Part shown: positions 35,412-40,984 of the stretch, piece after piece
Numbering within the stretch: position 1 is the stretch's first letter
Layout: every line of letters starts with the position of its first letter
NCBI GenBank assembly: GCA_905372035.1
Contig: CAJPNN010000008.1
Coordinates: 1-40,984 of the forward strand
From: Bacillota bacterium
Lineage (GTDB): Bacteria; Bacillota; Clostridia; Peptostreptococcales; Anaerovoracaceae
DNA length: 40,984 bases
Direction of reading: 5' to 3'
Made by a program: the position numbers and the translations under genes
The notes under the pieces: generated by a model
Told to the model about the DNA's origin: nothing
Seen by the model: the letters and a program-made list of their open reading frames with translations, nothing else
Databases searched by the model: none

Positions 35412-36055
35412 ATTTTTATTATGCCGACCTCACCTGCATAATCAGGGTGAGTACCGCAGCATGCCACGGAATCGGCAGGATTTTTAAAGTCTCCGATAGA
35501 GACTATGGTTATATCGTTTTCGATTGTAAGGGGTTTTCTTAAAGGGAAACCGTCCGCATCCGATTTTTTGAGGAAATGATGATATTCCACTTTTTCATTT
35601 TTCCAAATGACCTCATTGGCTGCCCGTTCAGCTTTCATACAAGTTTCCCAAGGTAGGTTCGGGATGTCTATGTCTATTGTCATATAGTCGGTTCCCATGT
35701 GAAAACCTTTGTTTATGCCTCCACATACTTCAAAAAATTTCCCCGATAAAATGTGTTCACCGCAGTGACGCTGCATATTTAAGAAACGATGCTCCCAATC
35801 CAGCGAAAGGAAAACATTCTGTCCCGGTTTAAACTGTGATATATCGGAAACCTTGTGGAACACCGTTCCTTCGATTTCAAAAACATCTATAACATCAATA
35901 CCGTTTATTGTGCCCTTGTCACATGACTGTCCGCCGCCTGTAGGAAAAAATATGGTTTCCTTTAGTATGAGGGCCTCATTCTGAATATTCGAAACCGCAG
36001 TACGGTATTCTTTTATGTATCGATCGTTTTTATATAAACAAACAGTCTTATCCAT
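35408..36055 (-). CDS. editing-domain half of a split alanyl-tRNA editing protein (AlaX-like)
   Basis: AlaX proteins hydrolyse mischarged Ser-tRNA(Ala) or Gly-tRNA(Ala). This 215-residue ORF has the zinc ligands of the editing domain: RHCGEH (His about 97 and 101) and CCGTH (Cys about 199, His about 203), plus the FFPTGGGQ substrate motif. I start at MDKTVCLY (36055), where family similarity begins, with AGGAGG at 36075-36070 (14 nt away). An upstream in-frame ATG at 36130 would add 25 unusual residues. It stops right after GEVGIIKI, earlier than intact family members, and the continuation lies in the overlapping next ORF. It lies downstream of the 413-residue protein on the same strand and is probably in one operon with it. 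Confidence 0.68.
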   Translation of the reverse strand: MDKTVCLYKNDRYIKEYRTAVSNIQNEALILKETIFFPTGGGQSCDKGTINGIDVIDVFEIEGTVFHKVSDISQFKPGQNVFLSLDWEHRFLNMQRHCGEHILSGKFFEVCGGINKGFHMGTDYMTIDIDIPNLPWETCMKAERAANEVIWKNEKVEYHHFLKKSDADGFPLRKPLTIENDITIVSIGDFKNPADSVACCGTHPDYAGEVGIIKI

Positions 36056-36139
36056 TCCTTTTGTCGTTACCTCCTGCTCAAATATGTTTACAGTCGGACT
36101 TTGCGTCTTCACCATACTGTTTTGCAGCATAAGTTTTTT

Positions 36140-37381
36140 TTATTCATCATCGGGGCAGTACTCCGCCATAAACTCGCCGAACCCTGAGATTCCGCTCTCA
36201 AGGAAGTCCATAAATACAGATTGGTTGAAAACATAGCCCTCAGGTTCTCCTAAGTTATATCGGAGATCGTAAGAATAAAGTTCTTCTTCAATTTTCAGAA
36301 CGGTTTCTTTTGAGTGTGATATTATCAAAAACTCGTTATCATCGGTTATAAAAAAGATCTCTGCAATATCATCTCCCAGAAAATACGGATTGCTTCCTGC
36401 ATGGTTGTTTGTTTCATTGTATTGCATCAGCATAGTTCCGTTGAAGTGAGCCGTTGGAGAAATATCAGGAAAAGCTGCTAAAAGTCCGTCAAAAAAACCG
36501 TCCTTAAGTTCGATCGGAAACACGCTTATGTATTCGGGTCTGTCGAGTTGCATTGCAGTCTCGGCATCTGAAAGCCTCATCTGTGAAATTTTGCGTACGG
36601 AAGAAACTTTGTGTGAGGCGTCCGTATGAGTTGTTTCTATAACGGAAACAATCATATAGTAATTATTGCTGTTCTCTATAACGGATTGACATATATAAGT
36701 ATCGTCAGCGGAAGTGTCGATTTCTATAATATTTTTATTAAATGTCGAGGTGGAAGGAAGAGCTATTTCTTTCCAAAGACCGGGCGTGGTTGAAGTCATA
36801 TCCGCACCGTCGCCGTCACATCCGAAGCTTCGCATCAGAAAATAGTTGATTGCGAAAAAAGGTGTCGGAATATCGGAACATTGCAGTGAGAGAACTCTTT
36901 TTATTTCTTCCGAGGACAAGTCGTGAGGTTTGTCTAAAAGAAAAGAGTATTCTGATGAAAGCTCGGGATCCGGAACATTAAGTTTACGTGAGTGTTCAAA
37001 GTAATGTTGAAGAAGAAATTTCGCTTCATTTAGTGTGAGATCAAATTTCCGGCCGCCCAATCCTCCTATGAGTTTGGCATCTAAAAACCAAAGTTCCGAT
37101 ATATCGGCGTATGACAGGCCGACATAACTTTCCATGCCGGATTCTTCAAAGTCCATATAAAAATATTGTCTGAATTTATCTCCGCTTGCCCAAGGGCATG
37201 AAGCCGGATCTATCTTCCAATCGAAGCATATTACGACAACGCCCATAAGTCGGGTGTTTGTTACAAATGCATTTATAAATTGCTTTTCAGCTTCACCGAA
37301 GTGGTTTGATATGCCGCCCTTTATAACGGTAAAATCATTTTTATTTATTTTTTTCTCATTCGTAAAATTTTTGTTATTCAT
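36140..37381 (-). CDS. conserved-looking protein of unknown function, 413 residues
   Basis: I do not recognise a family. The protein is soluble-looking, with no signal peptide or membrane segment, and is acidic and rich in aromatic residues. It has a segment VVVICFDWKIDPASCPW near the N-terminus and an acidic C-terminus (EYCPDDE). AAGGAG lies 8 nt before the ATG. Normal codon use over 413 codons and tight spacing to the AlaX ORF (74 nt to its ATG at 36055, or 9 nt to the alternative ATG at 36130) support a real gene. The context suggests a link with tRNA quality control only by neighbourhood. A 14-codon ORF precedes it. Confidence 0.7.
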   Translation of the reverse strand: MNNKNFTNEKKINKNDFTVIKGGISNHFGEAEKQFINAFVTNTRLMGVVVICFDWKIDPASCPWASGDKFRQYFYMDFEESGMESYVGLSYADISELWFLDAKLIGGLGGRKFDLTLNEAKFLLQHYFEHSRKLNVPDPELSSEYSFLLDKPHDLSSEEIKRVLSLQCSDIPTPFFAINYFLMRSFGCDGDGADMTSTTPGLWKEIALPSTSTFNKNIIEIDTSADDTYICQSVIENSNNYYMIVSVIETTHTDASHKVSSVRKISQMRLSDAETAMQLDRPEYISVFPIELKDGFFDGLLAAFPDISPTAHFNGTMLMQYNETNNHAGSNPYFLGDDIAEIFFITDDNEFLIISHSKETVLKIEEELYSYDLRYNLGEPEGYVFNQSVFMDFLESGISGFGEFMAEYCPDDE

Positions 37382-37407
37382 AAAACAAGCTCCTTATCGG
37401 CATGTTG

Positions 37408-37452
37408 TTATTCATTAGGACAGGAGAAAGAGAAATTGAATCTTCTCGGCAT
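37408..37452 (-). CDS. possible 14-residue leader peptide (MPRRFNFSFSCPNE)
   Basis: Directly downstream of the minus-strand promoter is AGGAGG followed after 6 nt by ATG (37452) and a 14-codon ORF ending in TAA at 37408, 26 nt before the start of the 413-residue protein. The ribosome binding site is better than many in the window. The peptide has no run of one amino acid as in classical attenuators, and no clear terminator hairpin follows. It may be a small protein, a translation-coupling leader or a chance ORF. Confidence 0.35.
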   Translation of the reverse strand: MPRRFNFSFSCPNE

Positions 37453-37474
37453 ATAATCCTCCTATATGCACATA

Positions 37475-37503
37475 AGTATAGCATTTTATGGGAAGGTAAT
37501 CAA
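37475..37503 (-). promoter_or_regulatory. promoter of the 413-residue protein/AlaX unit
   Basis: On the minus strand TTGATT (37503-37498), 17 nt, then TATACT (37480-37475), preceded by TG in the extended -10 position. It lies about 23 nt before the leader-peptide start codon. Confidence 0.55.
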
Positions 37504-37596
37504 CGTGGTAAGGCATGAATCTACAATGATTAATCTAAAGTTTTCACATATGTTCGACAATTAAGAATGAATAATGTCATTTATACATAACAAATC

Positions 37597-37624
37597 TTGA
37601 CAAACCTGCTGAAAGTTATATAAT
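37597..37624 (+). promoter_or_regulatory. promoter of the SAM riboswitch-metK unit
   Basis: Full-consensus TTGACA (37597-37602) and TATAAT (37619-37624), spacer 16 nt. Transcription would start about 15-20 nt before the riboswitch aptamer. This is the strongest promoter in the window. Confidence 0.8.
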
Positions 37625-37647
37625 GGTTATCAATAAAAATAGTTACA

Positions 37648-37812
37648 CCTTATCGAGAGCGGCTGAGGGAATAGGCCCTGTGAAGCCCGGCAACCTGTTG
37701 TACTGTTTACCGTCGATTCAGCTGCAACAAGGTGCTAAATCCTACAGGGACTCCTGGAAGATGAGGAAAGTGTGAAAACGACCTTTTCCCCGAACAGGAA
37801 GAGGTTTTTTAT
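37648..37812 (+). promoter_or_regulatory. SAM-I (S-box) riboswitch with terminator
   Basis: The conserved S-box core is easily read: TATCGAGAGCGGCTGAGGGA, AAGCCCGGCAACCTG, AAGGTGCTAAATCC and GGAAGATGAGG. The P1 helix pairs CCTTATC (37648-37654) with GATGAGG (37760-37766). Downstream the stem ACCTTTTCC/GGAAGAGGT (37781-37789 with 37797-37805) and six T residues form the terminator. GAGGAAA after P1 can pair with the terminator's 5' arm as antiterminator. With SAM bound, metK transcription should stop, giving end-product control. The A/T-rich stretch 37813-37952 before metK shows no further feature. Confidence 0.96.
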
Positions 37813-37968
37813 TTTAAAAATTGAAAGTGTTAACGATTGAATTTTTTAACAAAGGAACATTTTAAATTTAAGTGGTTTCAATACATTTAAAAATTGAAGA
37901 CTTTTAAACTTAAGGTGTCTTTTTAAAAACGTAGGACATTTCTTTAAAACTTTAAGGAGGTAAATGAG

Positions 37969-39162
37969 ATGGAGAGAAAATTTTTTACATCGGAGTCGGT
38001 AACCGAAGGACATCCGGATAAAATGTGTGATCAGATATCGGACGGAATATTGGATGCAATTTTGGCACAAGATCCCAATGCGAGAGTGGCAGCCGAAAGT
38101 TTTGTGACGACAGGGCTTGCTACCGTTGTGGGGGAGGTTACAACTTCCTGTTATGTTGAAATACAAAAATTGATAAGAGAAATTATTTTGGATATAGGAT
38201 ACACGAGCGGAGATTACGGTTTTGACGGAAACACATGTGCGGTGCTGACAGCCATAGATGATCAGTCTGCGGATATTGCGATGGGTGTGGATAATGCGCT
38301 TGAGTATAAAGAGGGAACTCTTTCCGACAGCGATATTGACAAAACGGGAGCGGGAGATCAGGGAATCATGTTCGGATATGCGTGTGATGAAACCCCCGAA
38401 TTTATGCCTATGCCGATTTACTTGGCACATAAGCTCGCCAAGCAGCTTGCAAAAGTCAGAAAGGATAAGACCTTGACTTATTTGAGACCCGACGGCAAAA
38501 CACAGGTGACGGTGGAATATGACGGAGATAAGGTGAAAAGAATCGATACGGTGGTAGTTTCTACGCAGCATGATCCCGATGTAACGCAGGAACAAATAAG
38601 AAAAGATATGCTTGAATTCGTAATAAAGCCTATATTGCCTAAAGATCTTCTGGATGATGAGACAAAATATTATGTAAATCCTACAGGGAGGTTTGTAATA
38701 GGCGGACCGCATGGAGATTCAGGCTTGACGGGGAGAAAAATAATCGTGGATACATATGGGGGATATGCAAGGCACGGAGGCGGAGCATTTTCGGGAAAAG
38801 ATCCTACAAAGGTCGACAGATCGGCGACTTATGCGGCGAGATATGCTGCAAAGAACGTCGTGGCATCAGGACTTGCATCGAGGTGTGAGATAGAACTTGC
38901 ATACGCTATAGGTGTTGCACAGCCTGTGTCAATTTTGGTTGATACACAAGGAACGGGAAAATTTTCGGACGACAGGATTGCAGAAATAGTAAGAAAAGTA
39001 TTCGATTTCAGACCGGCGGCTATAATAAGAGATTTGAAGTTGCGTAGACCTATATATAGACAGGTTGCGGCGTACGGACATTTCGGAAGAACGGATTTAG
39101 ACCTGTCATGGGAGAGACTCGATAAAGTGGAGGCAATAAAGAAAGAAGCCGGAATAAGCTGA
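37969..39162 (+). CDS. metK: S-adenosylmethionine synthetase
   Basis: Makes S-adenosylmethionine from methionine and ATP in the cytoplasm, as a tetramer in known relatives. The 397 residues include ESVTEGHPDK (residues 9-18, ATP/metal site), GAGDQGIMFGYA (about 127-138), GGPHGDSGLTGRK (about 245-257) and the loop GGGAFSGKDPTKVDRS (about 270-285). The length is normal and no catalytic motif is missing. AAGGAGGT at 37954-37961 fixes the start. It is controlled by the SAM-I riboswitch upstream. The 3' end overlaps a small tandem repeat. The aspartokinase follows, so methionine-linked functions are grouped here. Confidence 0.97.
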   Translation: MERKFFTSESVTEGHPDKMCDQISDGILDAILAQDPNARVAAESFVTTGLATVVGEVTTSCYVEIQKLIREIILDIGYTSGDYGFDGNTCAVLTAIDDQSADIAMGVDNALEYKEGTLSDSDIDKTGAGDQGIMFGYACDETPEFMPMPIYLAHKLAKQLAKVRKDKTLTYLRPDGKTQVTVEYDGDKVKRIDTVVVSTQHDPDVTQEQIRKDMLEFVIKPILPKDLLDDETKYYVNPTGRFVIGGPHGDSGLTGRKIIVDTYGGYARHGGGAFSGKDPTKVDRSATYAARYAAKNVVASGLASRCEIELAYAIGVAQPVSILVDTQGTGKFSDDRIAEIVRKVFDFRPAAIIRDLKLRRPIYRQVAAYGHFGRTDLDLSWERLDKVEAIKKEAGIS

Positions 39163-39200
39163 ACAGGCAGGAAAGAATCGGGAATAAGCTGAGCAAGTAA
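39141..39200 (+). repeat. 30-bp tandem repeat across the metK stop codon
   Basis: 39141-39170 and 39171-39200 are similar 30-nt units (GAAAGAAGCCGGAATAAGCT compared with GAAAGAATCGGGAATAAGCT, then GA-CA-G). A third, more decayed unit may follow from 39201. The first copy contains the end of metK and its TGA. The rest of 39201-39300 shows nothing recognisable. Confidence 0.6.
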
Positions 39201-39317
39201 AAAAAGACGGGAACGATATAAATTACATAAATAATGTTTATAACAATGTGGAGTGCAGATAACTTTTTAACACGATAAAAATTAATAAAATAATCTTATA
39301 GGGACGGAGTGAAGTTT

Positions 39318-40634
39318 ATGGGAGTAAAAGTTGTAAAATTTGGCGGTTCATCGGTTGCAGATGCTATACAGCTCGAAAAAGTGAAGAGCATAGTGGAGAG
39401 AGATAAAGACAGAAAATATGTTATAGTGTCCGCTCCGGGAAAAAGATTTGATAAAGACAGTAAAATAACGGATTTGCTTTATTTGTGCAAGACGCAAATA
39501 GATCACAATATCCCGTGTGAGCAGATTTTTCAGGTGATATGTGACAGATTTAAAATCATGGAACTTAACCTTAAGATTACGGCTCGGATTGAGAAAGAAC
39601 TTGCGGAAATAAAAAAAGAACTTGTGCAAGGGCTTTCAGCCGACTATATTGCAAGCAGAGGTGAATATCTGAACGCCGTTATAACTGCGGCATATCTGGG
39701 ATATGATTTTGTAGATACGAAAGGCCTTGTGAAATTTGACGACAAGGGAAGATTTTTATCGGAAGAGACAAACCGGGCGCTTTCCGAGGAGCTCAAGAAG
39801 TATGAAAGAGCAGTTTTGCCGGGATTTTACGGCAGCAAACCGGACGGATCAATAAAGACTTTTTCGAGGGGCGGATCCGATATAACGGGATCTCTTGTGG
39901 CAAGGGCTGTAAATGCGGATGTTTATGAGAACTGGACAGATGTTTCGGGATTTTTGATGGCGGATCCTAGAATAGTTCCGGAAGCGCAGCCTATTAAAAA
40001 CATTTCATATAAAGAACTCAGAGAATTATCTTATATGGGTGCAAGTGTTCTTCATGAAGATGCGGTGTTCCCTGTAAGAAAAGCCAATATTCCTATAAAC
40101 ATAAGGAATACGAATAAACCTGACGATGACGGAACAATTATAGTTGCAGATTATAACGGAAGAGAAGAAGGACAGATAATTACAGGCATTGCAGGAAGAA
40201 AAGATTTCACGGTTATCGCGATCTACAAGAATATGATGAATTCGGAAATCGGATTTGTTAAGAGGATTCTCGGCATACTTGAAAATTATGACGTTTCATT
40301 TGAGCATATCCCGAGCGGAATAGATACGGTTTCAGTTGTGATTTCAAACAAAGCGCTAGAGGGAAAACTTGCGGATATACTTGAAGACTTTGAAAAACAG
40401 TTGCAGCCTGACATTGTCGATATATATGAAGATACGGCTTTGATCGCAACCGTAGGGCACAGAATGACCAGGAGACAGGGGGTTGCCGCAACATTATTCA
40501 ATGCTTTGGCGGACAGTCAGATAAATATAAGAATGATAGATCAGGGTTCAAGCGAGATGAACATAATTGTAGGCGTTGAAAATAGGGATTTTGAGAAAGC
40601 AATCAGGGCAATATATGATGCGTTTATGAAGTGA
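39318..40634 (+). CDS. aspartokinase (type III, YclM/ThrD-like)
   Basis: Phosphorylates aspartate, the committed step toward lysine, threonine and methionine. The 438 residues begin with VVKFGGSSVAD (the ATP/aspartate lysine at about 7). SAPGKR, GGSDITG (about 185) and a catalytic-core end at MADPRIV (about 215) follow, then two ACT domains (about 292-438) for feedback control. The KVVKFGGSS opening and the overall pattern look most like Bacillus YclM, an allosterically controlled monofunctional enzyme. ATG 39318 has GGACGGAG 8 nt upstream; a GTG at 39309 overlaps that site and is less likely. It lies 155 nt after metK. The hairpin at 40701 probably terminates it. Confidence 0.92.
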   Translation: MGVKVVKFGGSSVADAIQLEKVKSIVERDKDRKYVIVSAPGKRFDKDSKITDLLYLCKTQIDHNIPCEQIFQVICDRFKIMELNLKITARIEKELAEIKKELVQGLSADYIASRGEYLNAVITAAYLGYDFVDTKGLVKFDDKGRFLSEETNRALSEELKKYERAVLPGFYGSKPDGSIKTFSRGGSDITGSLVARAVNADVYENWTDVSGFLMADPRIVPEAQPIKNISYKELRELSYMGASVLHEDAVFPVRKANIPINIRNTNKPDDDGTIIVADYNGREEGQIITGIAGRKDFTVIAIYKNMMNSEIGFVKRILGILENYDVSFEHIPSGIDTVSVVISNKALEGKLADILEDFEKQLQPDIVDIYEDTALIATVGHRMTRRQGVAATLFNALADSQINIRMIDQGSSEMNIIVGVENRDFEKAIRAIYDAFMK

Positions 40635-40700
40635 TGGATGCCGGCGGCAATATATATCCGGAAGTTTACGAATTGTGTTGTCCGCTCAGCAGTCAGCCGT

Positions 40701-40730
40701 GTGAAAATCCTGTAAAATTTTTCACTTTTT
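40701..40730 (+). terminator. intrinsic terminator after the aspartokinase
   Basis: GTGAAAA (40701-40707) pairs with TTTTCAC (40719-40725), followed by five T residues (40726-40730). The stem is A/T rich and of moderate strength. Confidence 0.55.
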
Positions 40731-40750
40731 ATGTTCGGGAGGCGGATTTG

Positions 40751-40984
40751 TGTTATAATAAACGCTGATAGATGATATGAATTTTGCGGCGTTGCCGTAA
40801 GGAAGCGTTTATTGAAACGCATGTTTACAGTTTGAGCATGCGTTATAATGAATGCTGAGATTAGGGATAATTCTGCGGCGTTGCCGTAAGGAAGCATTCA
40901 TTGAAACATGTCTTTTTGACCTGCTGACATGTTATAATAAACGCTGATAGATGATATGAATTTTGCGGCGTTGCCGTAAGGAAG
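40751..40984 (+). repeat. tandem array of structured repeats, period about 90 nt, cut by the window end
   Basis: Three units centred on TGCGGC-gtt-GCCGTA hairpins at 40785-40799, 40874-40888 and 40964-40978. Each inner hairpin sits in an outer 9-bp stem: 40757-40765 with 40805-40813 in the first unit, and 40847-40855 with 40894-40902 in the second. The third unit is truncated. Separate 8-bp hairpins with 13-nt loops lie between units (40816-40823 with 40837-40844, and 40905-40912 with 40926-40933). Units one and three are identical over 55 nt, whereas unit two differs with paired changes. Each unit is preceded by TATAAT. I see no ORF and do not recognise the family. Confidence 0.8.

Noticed and set aside
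37660..37740. T-box leader instead of a SAM riboswitch before metK
   Set aside because: The S-box core elements are all present and no T-box sequence (AGGGTGGNACCGCG) is seen.
40751..40984. CRISPR array or integron attC sites
   Set aside because: Intervals are not unique spacers of constant length between identical short repeats, and there are no RYYYAAC/GTTRRRY core pairs, cas genes or integrase; the between-unit sequence is itself palindromic.

Overview
The window looks like a chromosome segment from a low-G+C Gram-positive anaerobe (Clostridia/Tissierellia-like). The grounds are A/T-rich codon use, strong AGGAGG ribosome binding sites, a SAM-I (S-box) riboswitch, S-layer homology (SLH) anchoring without LPXTG motifs, an ECF transporter S component and a type III (YclM-like) aspartokinase. 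I cannot name the species from sequence alone.

Layout. Nt 1-8,600 is mostly housekeeping: thiamine pyrophosphokinase, two PLP aminotransferases, tRNA-Glu(CUC), an M20 metallopeptidase, phosphoglycerate dehydrogenase and an ECF S component. Between the two aminotransferases sits a two-gene Panacea-domain antitoxin/membrane protein pair (2,871-4,094) that looks like a PanAT-type toxin-antitoxin module. Nt 9,131-34,504 is a 25-kb block of six giant secreted proteins in two apparent operons. Four of them end in a shared module with a YGNSP motif followed by a duplicated calcium-binding dockerin-like segment. Two end in three SLH repeats and are probably the wall-anchored members. Three of them, including one SLH protein, share an N-terminal domain of about 240 residues with a cohesin-like motif. 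This resembles a cohesin/dockerin surface scaffold, but the passenger domains are InlB-type repeats, Ig-like, MBG/YDG-like and beta-helix modules, with no recognisable glycoside hydrolase. I infer a non-cellulosomal, adhesin-like surface assembly.

Nt 34,788-37,452 (minus strand) holds an alanyl-tRNA editing protein (AlaX type) split into two ORFs by an ATGA stop/start overlap, a 413-residue protein I do not recognise, and a 14-codon upstream ORF with a strong ribosome binding site. Nt 37,597-40,634 is a SAM riboswitch, metK and an aspartokinase.

The window ends inside a tandem array (40,751-40,984) with a period of about 90 nt. Its two kinds of hairpin differ in sequence between copies but keep their pairing, so it looks like a structured RNA or hairpin repeat family that I do not recognise.

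The two strongest leads for something new are this terminal array and the cohesin/dockerin-like surface system. The split AlaX and the Panacea/membrane pair come next. No alignments or searches were run; all family calls come from reading motifs.
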